NCBI GenBank assembly: GCA_024686335.1
Contig: JAILCI010000062.1
Coordinates: forward strand, 1 to 64,000
From: Bacteroidales bacterium
Lineage (GTDB): Bacteria > Bacteroidota > Bacteroidia > Bacteroidales > WCHB1-69
Length of the DNA stretch: 64,000 nucleotides
Direction of reading: 5' to 3'
In this document: piece after piece, positions 50,496 to 60,400 of the stretch
How the letters are laid out: every line of letters starts with the position of its first letter
Position numbering within the stretch: the first letter of the stretch is position 1
Position numbers and translations under genes: made by a program
The notes under the pieces: generated by a model
Seen by the model: the letters and a program-made list of their open reading frames with translations, nothing else
Databases searched by the model: none
Told to the model about the DNA's origin: nothing

Positions 50496-51526
50496 TCGTT
50501 TTCGGTTTTTTCCTGAGCACTCTCTTTGTCTTTGTCGGCATTGGCGCGGGCTAAACGCGCGGTCTTGGCCTTTTCAGCCTGCTCGTTTTCAAAAGCCTCA
50601 TAACGTGTGATGATCTTGGTTACTAGATGGTGGCGTACCACATCTTTGGTATCCATATAGATGAAGTCGATACCCGGCACACCGCGCAATATACGGTCGG
50701 CCTGAATGAGTCCCGACTGTTGGTTTTTTGGAAGGTCTATCTGGGTTATATCACCGGTAATGAAGAACTTAGCATTTTTGCCCATACGAGTCAGGAACAT
50801 CTTTAACTGGGCGGATGTGGCATTCTGTGCCTCGTCGAGGATGACATAGGCATTATCCAGAGTACGGCCGCGCATGAAAGCTAACGGTGCAATCTCAATA
50901 ACTTTATCTTCCATGTAACTCATCAATTTCTGCATGGGCATCATATCCCAGAGGGCATCATAAAGAGGTTGCAGGTAAGGATCCAGTTTGTCGCGGAGGT
51001 CACCAGGTAGGAAGCCAAGGTTTTCGCCAGCTTCCACCGCCGGTCTCGTCAGGATGATGCGTCGTATCTGCTTGTTTTTCAGAGCGCGAACGGCCAAAGC
51101 CACGGCTGTATAAGTCTTACCAGTACCGGCAGGTCCTACCACGAAGACCATATCATTCTTTTCAGCGCTATCTACTAATCGTTTCTGGTTTGGAGTGATA
51201 GCCTTGATGGCTTTACCTTCACGTCCGTATAGGATTACGCCACGGTCACCGCTGTTGAGACGATAGAAGCTGTCGTCTTCCAACGCCGTGATATTGAGAA
51301 TATCGGTTTCTGTTAGTTTTCCAAATTCTTCTAAATGACTCTCTAGCAGATGGATTCTGTTCTCAAAGAGTTCCACTTCACTATCCTCTCCAATGGCTTT
51401 CAGAGTGTTGCCACGAGCCACTATTTTCAGTTTTGAGAAGATGTGGGATAAGAGGTCAACATTAGCATTTTGAGAACCGAAAAGACCCACCACCATGGAG
51501 GGTTCTATCTCTATTATTTTTTCCAT
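50492..51526 (-). CDS. PhoH-family ATPase
   Basis: This 344-residue cytoplasmic protein has an N-terminal domain (about 1-130, DSEVELFENRIHLLESHLEE) and a PhoH ATPase domain. Motifs: VFVVGPAGTGKTYTAVALAV (Walker A), RRIILTRPAVEAGENLGFLP, and AYVILDEAQNATSAQLKMFL (Walker B). It is a putative RNA-associated ATPase or helicase; precise function in Bacteroidota is unknown. A charged C-terminal tail (DKDKESAQEKTE) follows. It starts 3 bp beyond the M23 gene. Confidence 0.92.
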   Translation of the reverse strand: MEKIIEIEPSMVVGLFGSQNANVDLLSHIFSKLKIVARGNTLKAIGEDSEVELFENRIHLLESHLEEFGKLTETDILNITALEDDSFYRLNSGDRGVILYGREGKAIKAITPNQKRLVDSAEKNDMVFVVGPAGTGKTYTAVALAVRALKNKQIRRIILTRPAVEAGENLGFLPGDLRDKLDPYLQPLYDALWDMMPMQKLMSYMEDKVIEIAPLAFMRGRTLDNAYVILDEAQNATSAQLKMFLTRMGKNAKFFITGDITQIDLPKNQQSGLIQADRILRGVPGIDFIYMDTKDVVRHHLVTKIITRYEAFENEQAEKAKTARLARANADKDKESAQEKTENE

Positions 51527-51529
51527 ATT

Positions 51530-52450
51530 CTATTCTACTACAAGATATTCCAGCGGATTGACGGGGAATCCGTTGTACCATAATTCAAAATGCAGGTGTT
51601 TGTTTTTACCACCTTTGGAGGTAGTAGTGCCCATTGTGGCAATCGGGGTGCCTGCAGATACCCTTGCACCGGTCTGTTTCAACAGAGATGCGTTGTGTTT
51701 GTAAATGGAGATGAGGTTGCCAGGATGCTGAACCATAATGACATAGCCGTCGGTAGAGTTGTAGTAGGTCGATAGAACGATACCGTCAGCAACACTTATG
51801 ACGGTGCTGTTGTCATTATAGGCAATGTCGATGCCGAAGTGTCCTTTGACGGCATCAAACAGTTTTACGACAGGTCCTATGGTGGGTGGGTAGAGGTTCA
51901 AACTTGTAATCTTGGCCTGCTCAATATTGGGCATACCGCTACCGTTGCTGTTGTTATTGTTTTCCTCATTGCGGGCCAGAATTAAGTCAGACTCTTCCAG
52001 CAATTCCTCTGTCGCCTTCATACGATGTTTGTCTCGAGTGGCTGTATGGGTAGAAGGGGTCTTTGTCGCATCATCATCCATCTCTTCAGCAGTGGGGGTT
52101 TTTCCTTCCAGCATGGTTGTGAAATTGTCTATATATTGCTGGTTGTATTGGATGACTTGTTCCAGAGAATCAATGTGTTCCACAGCCCGCTTGTAGAGTT
52201 TGTAGTCGTTTTTGGAGGTATATCCAGGGATATACATCTTTAACGGAGTAACTGCGATCAAAAGGATGGTCAGGATGATTATCACAAATGCTGCCAGCAC
52301 GCCAATGACAAACATCTTCTTGATAGTCAGTTGCTTGATAACCCATTGCTGCTCGTGAGTCTGCTCGTTGGAAAAGACAAGCCTATAGTGAGTTTTCCAC
52401 TCACTTTTGATGATGTTCCAGACCTTTTTTATCTTTTCAAATTTTCCCAT
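51530..52450 (-). CDS. Membrane-bound M23-family peptidoglycan endopeptidase
   Basis: This 306-residue protein has a single transmembrane helix near residues 45-70 (MFVIGVLAAFVIIILTILLI), a coiled segment, and a C-terminal M23 (LytM) domain. The zinc-site motifs are visible: HFGIDIAYNDN (H-x(3)-D) and HLHFELWYNG (H-x-H). It should cut peptidoglycan cross-links in the periplasm. Intact catalytic motifs suggest an active enzyme rather than a regulator. A minus-strand -7 box lies at 52474-52481, before the ATG at 52450, so a new transcript probably starts here. Confidence 0.92.
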   Translation of the reverse strand: MGKFEKIKKVWNIIKSEWKTHYRLVFSNEQTHEQQWVIKQLTIKKMFVIGVLAAFVIIILTILLIAVTPLKMYIPGYTSKNDYKLYKRAVEHIDSLEQVIQYNQQYIDNFTTMLEGKTPTAEEMDDDATKTPSTHTATRDKHRMKATEELLEESDLILARNEENNNNSNGSGMPNIEQAKITSLNLYPPTIGPVVKLFDAVKGHFGIDIAYNDNSTVISVADGIVLSTYYNSTDGYVIMVQHPGNLISIYKHNASLLKQTGARVSAGTPIATMGTTTSKGGKNKHLHFELWYNGFPVNPLEYLVVE

Positions 52451-52473
52451 ACGAGATAAAACAAAACAATCGG

Positions 52474-52481
52474 CAAAGATA
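52474..52481 (-). promoter_or_regulatory. -7 promoter box for the M23 gene
   Basis: TATCTTTG on the minus strand, 24 bp before the ATG at 52450. Confidence 0.6.
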
Positions 52482-52483
52482 AA

Positions 52484-53059
52484 TTAAAAATATGATTTCT
52501 GCTTGAGAAAATCGAGTGAGAGCTCGTAAGTCTCTCCAGTACAGACAACAAGATCAGCTCGTCGGCACTTCTCCTCTTGGGACATCTGGTGTGACATTCG
52601 TTGAAGTATTGCTTCTCTGGTCAGATTTGGGTTACGTAACTGAACTCGTTGTATACGCAGTTCCAGAGGAGCGTCGACAACGATGATCTTGTCGAAGAAA
52701 TCTGTTAGACCTCCTTCATAAACAATGGCTGATTCCATCATGACAGATGGGGCTTGTTGTTCTTCAGCCCACTTTATAAAGAGATCCATAACCGCAGGAT
52801 GCACTAGGCGATTCAACTTTTGCAGGTTTTCTTCATTTCCAAAAACAAGGCTGGAAAGAACAGGTATGTTTATTTTTCCGTTAGAAACCAAATTTGGATG
52901 GTCAAAAAGGGCAATTAGTTTTTTCTGAAAAGTGACATCTTCATACAGTTTTTTAGCTTCATCATCAGCGTAGAAGACAGGTATGCCCATTTGGATGAAG
53001 TTCTTGGAGAGGTAGGTCTTGCCGGTTCCAATGCCACCGGTTAGTGCAATTTTATACAT
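52484..53059 (-). CDS. coaE: Dephospho-CoA kinase
   Basis: This 191-residue kinase adds the last phosphate in coenzyme A synthesis. The P-loop KIALTGGIGTGKTYLSK opens the protein, followed by GIPVFYADDEAKKLYE and RLVHPAVMD, then VDAPLELRIQRV. The start is the ATG at 53059 (MYKIALTGG); a longer frame would include 24 residues of folP sequence. The ATG lies within the last codons of folP (8-bp overlap), so translation is coupled. Confidence 0.94.
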   Translation of the reverse strand: MYKIALTGGIGTGKTYLSKNFIQMGIPVFYADDEAKKLYEDVTFQKKLIALFDHPNLVSNGKINIPVLSSLVFGNEENLQKLNRLVHPAVMDLFIKWAEEQQAPSVMMESAIVYEGGLTDFFDKIIVVDAPLELRIQRVQLRNPNLTREAILQRMSHQMSQEEKCRRADLVVCTGETYELSLDFLKQKSYF

Positions 53060-53885
53060 GATGATAGAATTCAAAAATACGGATGGCCTCCTTGGCCTCG
53101 CGTACGTCATGGGCACGGAGGATGTTGGCACCTTTGAGCAAAGCCAGCATGTGTACCGCTGTGGTACCGTTGAGAGCTTCTTGTGGTGTGACGTTGAGGA
53201 GACGGTGGATCATAGATTTTCGGGAAACACCAGCCAAGATAGGAAGTCCGAAAGTCTGAAAAGCATTTAGATTTTTGAGTATCAGATAGTTCTGTTTCAT
53301 ATCTTTGCCGAAGCCAAAGCCAGGATCTATGATGATATCATGGACGTGATGTTTATGCAGCTTTTCCAGTTGGACACCGAAAAAGTGCAACATATCGGAT
53401 ATAATATCTTTATATTCAGTCTGTTGCTGCATCACCTTAGGTTTAGCGGTCGTGTGCATTAGGCAGTAGGGAACCTGATAAGTGCCAATGAGAGGAATCA
53501 TCCCTTCGTCAAAAGTGCCGCCGGATATGTCGTTAATGATATCAGCACCGGCTTCGATAGCTTTTTCAGCCACTGAAGCGCGCCAGGTATCCACGGAGAT
53601 GATGATGTTTGGGAATTGTTTTTTCAGCAGTTCGACGGTTTCTTTGATAGTGGAAATCTCTTGATTTTCAGGGATGTCTTCCGCCCCGGGGCGAGTGGAA
53701 ACAGCGCCGACATCGATAATGTCAGCACCCTCTTCGAGCATCTTGGCAGCACGCGCCACAATACGATCGGCAGTTGTGTATTGACCACCGTCGAAAAAGG
53801 AGTCTTCAGTCACGTTGAGGATGCCCATGACAACAGGCTTTTCAAGCGAGAGCAGTCGGCCGGAACAGTTTAGTTGCATGGTCAT
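53052..53885 (-). CDS. folP: Dihydropteroate synthase
   Basis: This 277-residue enzyme joins p-aminobenzoate to the pterin in folate synthesis. Motifs: VVMGILNVTEDSFFDGGQY, DIIDVGAVSTRPGAEDI, ISVDTWRASVAEKAIEAGAD, INDISGG and IIDPGFGFGKDMKQN, then GVSRKSMIHRLL. Active-site Asn, Asp, Lys and Arg are all present. It lies between rpe (12 bp upstream) and coaE (8-bp overlap). Confidence 0.95.
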   Translation of the reverse strand: MTMQLNCSGRLLSLEKPVVMGILNVTEDSFFDGGQYTTADRIVARAAKMLEEGADIIDVGAVSTRPGAEDIPENQEISTIKETVELLKKQFPNIIISVDTWRASVAEKAIEAGADIINDISGGTFDEGMIPLIGTYQVPYCLMHTTAKPKVMQQQTEYKDIISDMLHFFGVQLEKLHKHHVHDIIIDPGFGFGKDMKQNYLILKNLNAFQTFGLPILAGVSRKSMIHRLLNVTPQEALNGTTAVHMLALLKGANILRAHDVREAKEAIRIFEFYHHV

Positions 53886-53897
53886 GATTGTGAATTT

Positions 53898-54554
53898 TTA
53901 GAGACTTTTCATATAAGCGATCTCGGCTGCTGGATCTTGACTGCGGAAAACAGCGCTGCCTGCCACTACGGCATCGGCGCCGGCATCCATGATCTGCTGG
54001 AGGTTGTCGCGCGTGACACCGCCGTCGACCTCTATCAAGGCCTCAGAGTTGTTGCGATCGATCATTTCTCGCAACTCTGCGATGCGATGTAGCGAGCGTT
54101 GGATGAATTTTTGTCCGCCGAAGCCTGGATTTACCGACATAATGAGCACTAAATTAATATCTTGGATGATATCCTCCAATCCGCTGATAGGTGTGTGCGG
54201 ATTAAGGGAGACACCAGCTAACATACCCTCCTCTTTGATTTGTGAAATGGTACGGTGCAGATGCGTGCAAGCTTCCCAATGGACAGTCAAAAGGTCGCTC
54301 CCGGCCTCTTTGAAAGCACGGATGTAACGCTCTGGTTGCACAATCATCAGGTGTGTGTCAAGCGGTTTCTCCGAAAGCTGACGGATGGCTTTTACCACCG
54401 GGATGCCAAAGGAGATATTGGGAACAAAAACGCCGTCCATGATGTCCAAGTGTAACCAGTCTGCTTTCGATTTATTCAACATCTGTATGTCTGCTTCCAG
54501 ATTTCCAAAGTTGGCGGACAGCAGAGAGGGAGATACGATAACGGATTGATGCAT
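53898..54554 (-). CDS. rpe: Ribulose-phosphate 3-epimerase
   Basis: This 218-residue enzyme interconverts ribulose-5-P and xylulose-5-P in the pentose phosphate pathway. It has VSPSLLSANFGNLEADIQ, WLHLDIMDGVFVPNISFG with metal-binding His and Asp, VNPGFGGQKFIQRSL, and EVDGGVTRDNL. Length is usual. The start is ATG 54554 (MHQSVIVSPSLL); the longer frame crosses the promoter. It is the first gene of the rpe-folP-coaE unit. Confidence 0.95.
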   Translation of the reverse strand: MHQSVIVSPSLLSANFGNLEADIQMLNKSKADWLHLDIMDGVFVPNISFGIPVVKAIRQLSEKPLDTHLMIVQPERYIRAFKEAGSDLLTVHWEACTHLHRTISQIKEEGMLAGVSLNPHTPISGLEDIIQDINLVLIMSVNPGFGGQKFIQRSLHRIAELREMIDRNNSEALIEVDGGVTRDNLQQIMDAGADAVVAGSAVFRSQDPAAEIAYMKSL

Positions 54555-54574
54555 AGCTATGTTTTTTGATGGTG

Positions 54575-54628
54575 CAAAAATACGTTTTTTCACCTTATAT
54601 TTTTTATAAGAAAAAAAATCTATTTTTG
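54575..54628. promoter_or_regulatory. Two-way promoter between rpe and the D15-type barrel gene
   Basis: TATTTTTG on the minus strand (54575-54582) and TATTTTTG on the plus strand (54621-54628), both followed by CA, face away from each other. Confidence 0.65.
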
Positions 54629-54654
54629 CATTTGTATTTTTAAAATCATCGATT

Positions 54655-56079
54655 ATGAAGAAAATTCTACTTTTGATTCTAAGCATTTGTATTTTAACAC
54701 CATATATTGCTTTTGCGGAGAATGAGGATTCTCAGGGGTTTGAAAGAAAGAAACCTAAGAAGGAGAAAAAAGAGAAACCTGCAGTGCGTACGGGCTGGAC
54801 CTTTGGCATTCTCCCTAGTGTTGCCTATGATGCTGACAAGGGGTTTCAATACGGAGTTTTGGCTAATATCTACAACTTTGGTGATGGATCTATCTATCCT
54901 GAGTATTTTCATTCTCTCTATGTGGAGGCAGCATATACGACCAAACGTTCAGGCCTGTTCCGTTTTGCCTACGACTCCAAATATTTGATTCCTAACCATC
55001 GTCTGAAAATCGACCTCTCCTATTTGCCCGATGCGCTGTGTGATTTTTATGGATACAATGGCTATCAGACAGTCTACAATGCCGACTGGTGTAAGAGAAA
55101 ATATGATGGTTATCAGTCTAGAGCTTTCTATAAATCCCGCCGTGATTTGATTCGTTTGGCTGTCGACATGGATGGTAGCATCGGAGATAACTGGTATTGG
55201 AATGCTGGTATCGGTTTTCTTGGTTATCAGATTGGCAGGGTCAATTTGGATATGCTCAACCGAAATAAGAAGCCTGAAAACATGTTGCCAGATATTGATG
55301 GTCTCTATGAGAAGTATGTGAAATGGGGTATCTTGACTCCAGCAGAGGCTAACGGTGGATGGCATCCTTACCTTCGTGGCGGTCTTACCTATGATAGCCG
55401 TGACCGTCAGCAGAACACCCATAAAGGTATGAATGCAGAGATATTCTGGACTTATAATGCTGCTTTTGGTGCTGATAAGGAGTATAACAATCTGATGTTC
55501 AACGCAAGTTTCCGTCATTTTGTGCCGATTTATAAAGACTACATTACCTTTGCCTACCGTTTAGCAACACAGCTGACAGTTGCTGGAAATTCACCTTTCT
55601 ACTTGAACAATTATTACAACAATCTCTTTATTCAGCGAGTGTTGTACGATGGATTGGGAGGCGCAAACACCGTGCGTGGAGTTTTGCGTAACCGCATCAC
55701 TGCTCCTGGTTATGCTTTTGCCAACGTTGAATTTCGTTTCACGGTAGCCAAGTTTAACATCAAGAAAGAGCAATTTGCCATCGGATTGAATCCATTCGTA
55801 GATGCTGGTATGGTTTTGCAGCCCTATCATCTTGATAGAAAGACTATTGAACAGAATATTGCAGAGAATGATCCCGACTTTGATTTGTCAGAGCTTGAGA
55901 ATTATGTAGTTTTCGGTGACGAGGCCCAAATCTATCGTCCACATCTCTCTTGCGGTCTAGGTCTCAAAGTGATGATGAATGACAATTTTGTGCTCTCCGT
56001 AGATTGGGCTGTTCCGTTTAACAAGCGGGATAATGATGGAATGGCCAACATCTACGTCAAAATGGGCTATATGTTCTAG
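54655..56079 (+). CDS. Omp85/BamA-TamA-type outer-membrane barrel protein without POTRA domains
   Basis: This 474-residue protein has a signal peptide (ending YIAFAEN), a short Lys/Glu-rich linker (ERKKPKKEKKEKP) and then a barrel. GLGGANTVRGVLRNRI is the Omp85 motif with VRG, which lies in the loop-6 region in BamA, and the C-terminus is VKMGYMF with a final Phe. No POTRA repeats are present (N-terminal part far too short), so it is a barrel-only member of the surface-antigen family. Function is unknown; relatives can be passenger transporters or lipases' barrels. murB follows 11 bp downstream. Confidence 0.8.
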   Translation: MKKILLLILSICILTPYIAFAENEDSQGFERKKPKKEKKEKPAVRTGWTFGILPSVAYDADKGFQYGVLANIYNFGDGSIYPEYFHSLYVEAAYTTKRSGLFRFAYDSKYLIPNHRLKIDLSYLPDALCDFYGYNGYQTVYNADWCKRKYDGYQSRAFYKSRRDLIRLAVDMDGSIGDNWYWNAGIGFLGYQIGRVNLDMLNRNKKPENMLPDIDGLYEKYVKWGILTPAEANGGWHPYLRGGLTYDSRDRQQNTHKGMNAEIFWTYNAAFGADKEYNNLMFNASFRHFVPIYKDYITFAYRLATQLTVAGNSPFYLNNYYNNLFIQRVLYDGLGGANTVRGVLRNRITAPGYAFANVEFRFTVAKFNIKKEQFAIGLNPFVDAGMVLQPYHLDRKTIEQNIAENDPDFDLSELENYVVFGDEAQIYRPHLSCGLGLKVMMNDNFVLSVDWAVPFNKRDNDGMANIYVKMGYMF

Positions 56080-56090
56080 AAATATCTGAT

Positions 56091-57098
56091 ATGAAAATCT
56101 CTGACAACTATTCTCTACTTGCTCACAATACTTTCAAGATGCAGGTCTCTTGTCGCCGGTTCATTGAACTGGAGAGACCGGAAGAAATTGTCTCGTTGGC
56201 TGCGCAGCATATATTCGAACAGCCTTTCTATATCTTAGGAGGTGGCAGTAATGTGCTTTTCACTCGCGATTATGAAGGAGTGATTTTGCATCCCGTCTTT
56301 AAAGGCATAGAGCTGATCAAGGAGGATGAGCAGACCATCACATTACGTGTGGCAGCGGGCACAGAATGGGAGTCGTTGATTGAATATTGTGTTGAAAATC
56401 AGTACTATGGATTGGAAAACCTGACAGGTATACCCGGGTTGGTAGGCAGTGCTCCAGTGCAGAATATTGGTGCCTATGGAATGGAGGTTAAGGATAGCAT
56501 CCTGACAGTAGAGGGTTACCTCCTTCCCTCAGTTGAACCCATCTGTTATTCTGCCGAAGACTGTCGGTTTGGATATCGCAGTTCTCTTTTTAAAACGGAA
56601 CTTAAGGGCCGTTGTTTTATCACATACGTTTATTTCAAGCTCTCTAAGGAACCGCATTTCAACTTGACATACAAAGCGTTGTCGGAGGAGTTAGCCCGTC
56701 AGCAAGTCAAACCTACTTTGGAGAATATTGTCAGATGTGTTCGTTCGGTTCGTGACAGCAAACTCCCTGATATCACACAGATTGGTTGCGCAGGAAGTTT
56801 TTTCCAGAATCCTATAGTTTCTGAAGAACAGTTTGAACAATTACATCAACAATGTTCCGACCTGATCTCCTATCCAGCCGCCAATGGTGTCAAACTAGCT
56901 GCAGGTCAACTTATTGACAAGGCTGGTTGGAAAGGTCATCGTGAAGGTGATGCCGGCATCTATCCTAAGCAGGCGCTCGTTGTTGTCAACTATGGGCAGG
57001 CGCACCCTGAAGAGATTTGTCAATTATACGAAAAAGTCATTTCCGACGTTTATAACAAGTTTAAAGTCTTATTGAGACCAGAGGTGAATATTATCTAA
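56091..57098 (+). CDS. murB: UDP-N-acetylenolpyruvoylglucosamine reductase
   Basis: This 335-residue flavoenzyme reduces UDP-GlcNAc-enolpyruvate to UDP-MurNAc in peptidoglycan synthesis. FAD-binding parts: FYILGGGSNVLFTRDYEGV and LTGIPGLVGSAPVQNIGAYG. Catalytic Ser in CAGSFFQNP, and near the end AAGQLIDKAGWKG with HPEE. It is of the longer (Escherichia-type) class. It lies in the rightward operon beginning with the barrel gene; a small lipoprotein gene starts 5 bp after its stop. Confidence 0.95.
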   Translation: MKISDNYSLLAHNTFKMQVSCRRFIELERPEEIVSLAAQHIFEQPFYILGGGSNVLFTRDYEGVILHPVFKGIELIKEDEQTITLRVAAGTEWESLIEYCVENQYYGLENLTGIPGLVGSAPVQNIGAYGMEVKDSILTVEGYLLPSVEPICYSAEDCRFGYRSSLFKTELKGRCFITYVYFKLSKEPHFNLTYKALSEELARQQVKPTLENIVRCVRSVRDSKLPDITQIGCAGSFFQNPIVSEEQFEQLHQQCSDLISYPAANGVKLAAGQLIDKAGWKGHREGDAGIYPKQALVVVNYGQAHPEEICQLYEKVISDVYNKFKVLLRPEVNII

Positions 57099-57102
57099 AA
57101 AG

Positions 57103-57492
57103 ATGAAAAAAAAAAACATTTTTGGAATCTGGATTTTTGCGTTGCTTGCTACGTTCATCTTGGGATGTGAAGATCCTGGGGGTGGTGGCACCAACAGGCC
57201 GAAATTTGACGAGTCCTTGCTGATTGGTTACTGGCAGTCGGGCACGTTGCATGAGTACTACAAAGAGGATGGTACTGGTTATACTTGGGATACTGAAGAT
57301 GATGTGATGGAGGAGGAGGCGCAACCTTATACGTGGACTCTTTCCGGTTCTACTCTAACACAGAATCACCAGATGGAAATGGGAGGCGTGGTGCCCAAGT
57401 CCTACATTGTTACCACTTTGAATGCCACCACGTTGGAATATCATGATAACTACGGAACCTCTTACATTTTCTTCAAAGATCAAAGTCGATGA
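57103..57492 (+). CDS. Small lipocalin-like lipoprotein
   Basis: This 129-residue lipoprotein has a lipobox at FILGC (Cys22), a Gly-rich linker (EDPGGGGTNRP), and a domain starting LLIGYWQSGTLHEYYKEDGTG with strand-rich features such as PYTWTLSGSTLTQNH. That pattern is seen in the lipocalin-like proteins of Bacteroidota. Function unknown. It overlaps the AsmA gene by 4 bp (ATGA), suggesting coupled expression with it. Confidence 0.65.
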   Translation: MKKKNIFGIWIFALLATFILGCEDPGGGGTNRPKFDESLLIGYWQSGTLHEYYKEDGTGYTWDTEDDVMEEEAQPYTWTLSGSTLTQNHQMEMGGVVPKSYIVTTLNATTLEYHDNYGTSYIFFKDQSR

Positions 57493-60400
57493 AAAAGCCG
57501 GTTAAGATAACGCTCATCTCGATTGCTTCGGTCCTGTTATTTCTGGTGTTAGCAGTCTGCATTACGGTGGCAGTTGTTTTGTCACCTAAGCAACTAACTA
57601 AGATTGTGAACCGAGCCGCAAAAGAGTACATTCTCTGCGACTATAGTATTGGCAAAACAGGTCTTACGATTTTTAAGACTTTTCCACAGCTCAGTATTGA
57701 TATCGAGGATGTTTTGCTTGTAAATCCGATAGTGGGTTCACCTAATGATACCCTTCTTTCAGTGGATCACTGCTTGGCTACTTTGGATATCAAGAAATTG
57801 ATAAAAGAGCATAATCTTGAGGTTACAAAGTTCACCCTTCAAAATGGAGACGCGCATCTTTTTCGCAATAGGGCAGGTCAGAGCAACTTTGATGTGATTA
57901 ATATTCCTGAATCTGAAGATACTTCGTCAACGCCCTATTCTTTTGACCTTTCCAATGTTTCTCTCAAACATGTCAACGTCGACTATTCAGATATTCCATC
58001 CTCTATCTATGCAGGAGTGAAGGACGTAAATGCCGATGCACAAGGAAAATATCTCGATGATGATATCGACGGAAAATTAGATTTAGAGACGGGGCCTTTT
58101 CATTTTCAGACCTTAGACACAGCAAGCACAACAGTTCAATTTGATCATTTGGCTGTTGATTTTGATGGTTCTTTTTCTGATATGAATCGTCTGAAAGGAA
58201 ATTTGAATTTGGATGTGGCTGATCTACAATTGCAACTTGACACCACCGCATATATCGATAAAGAAAAGGTACAGTTGAATACTACTTTAGATGGTGAACT
58301 CTCATTGCAAAAACTGTTACTGGAGTCGTTGGAGTTGACGTATGACCAATATAAAATGCAACTTTCCGGTGATGTCCAGCGAGATACTGCCAACGGAGAT
58401 ATCAATATGGATTTGGCGTATAAAACTGATACGTGGCCGATTGCAGAGGTGTTGAAAAAGTTGCCCTCTCCTATCGCCTCGCTTTTGCCCGACAGTATGC
58501 AATTAGAAGGTGATGTAGCTTTGGGTGGCACGGTGAAAGGCACTTATAACGAGGAGTCCATGCCTGTGGTGACCAGTAATGTCAAAATTGAAGATGGTAA
58601 TTTTGCCATGGCTGGAATGCCATTTGATGTGAAAGATATTGATGGAGAGGCAGATTTAAATTTAGATCTTGATAATCAGACGGATCTCAAAATCAATTCT
58701 GTGGCTGGCAATATACGTGGCAATCATGTGGTCGTTACGGGGACTATCCGAGACCTTCTGAATAAGATGCTTTGCCATCTGACTCTCAATGGCGATATCA
58801 AGCTGGAAGACTTTCAAGATCTTCTGCCAGAGTCAATTACTCCATGCCAAGGAACAGCATCTTCCAAAGTCACAGCAGAGTTTGATTATGATCAGCTAAA
58901 AGATCTGCAGATTGATAAAATGACTGCTAAAGGCGACTTCAACATCAAAAATTTCAAACTGTTGTATGACGATTCGTTATGGTTGCGTTCTCAGTCGATG
59001 GCGTTGCAAGTCCATTTTCCGGTGAAGGAAAAGCCTTATCGTATTGGAGAGTGGTTGGAGGCCAAGATTCAGTCGCCTAAGATTGATTGTGAACGACTCG
59101 AGATGTTTGATGCTTCGATGACGAATGCTGATTTAGACGTTTTTGTTAATGACGTCTTGGATAGCACAATAGAGACAAAAGTGGGCACTGCTTTTGCCGG
59201 AAATATGATTACCGCTGTAATGGATACTATTGGTGCTGAAATCACTTCACCTAAGGGAACTTTTACAATGAAGAGTTCGGAGAAATTGGCTTTGAAACTG
59301 CAAGGTAACAAACTGAAAGCGCACATGGGCGATTTGGCAGTCAACACAAACTCTTTTTCTTTAGATGGCAATACTCGTTATGATAAGAATGGTAAAAACA
59401 CGCTGATGCAGTGGAATCCTGCTGTGAAGCTTACTCTTGCAGATGGCCATGTGACAGATCCGGCCTTGACATTACCTCTGGCCCTTTCAACGCTGAAGGT
59501 TGATTTTACGATGCAAAAATGCCAGTTGAATGACAGCTATGTGAAGTTGGGTAGTTCCGATTTCACACTTACAGGGAATGTCTATAATATTGACAAGTTT
59601 TATCAGGATGAAGGTATTTTGTCGGGCAATCTGAGTCTTTCATCGCATTATCTGGAATTGAATGAGATAATGGATTTCGTAAATGGCTTTAGAGCTCCTG
59701 AAGAGCTGATGAATACTGAGCTCGAGTCGAAGGAGGATGATCCATTCATCGTACCTTATGGCATCAACTTGACGGTTAACACCAATGTGGACAAGGCACA
59801 TTATGAGGATGTGGATATTCGCAAGATTGGTGGTAAGCTGGAAGTTAATGATGGTGTGCTGGTTTTGGATCAGATGGGTTTCACTTCGGATGCAGCTCGC
59901 ATGCAGATGACGGCATTGTATAAGACGCCTCGTCGTAATCATCTTTTCTTAGGTCTCGATTTCCACTTGTTGGATATCAAGATTGCCGAGTTGATAGACA
60001 TGATTCCCGAAGTGGATACGGTTCTCCCTATGTTGAAGTCGTTTGCAGGCAATGCCGAATTCCATTTTGCGATAGAGACTTACCTGAAATCTAATTACGA
60101 CGTTAAGTTTTCCACCTTACGCGGAGCTGCTGCCATCAATGGCAAAGAGTTGGTGGTGCTTGACAATGAGACTTATCGGAAGATTTCCAAGATGCTGATG
60201 TTCAAGAAAGGAACGACCAACAAAATTGACAGTCTCTCCGCGGAGGTCACTATCTATAAGAATGAGGTGGATGTTTATCCGTTTCTGATTGCCATCGACC
60301 GTTATAAAGCTATCGTCTCAGGTCGTCATAATCTGGATATGACCTATAATTACAATCTCTCATTGGTTAGTCCGATTCGGTTAGGATTGGATGTGATAGG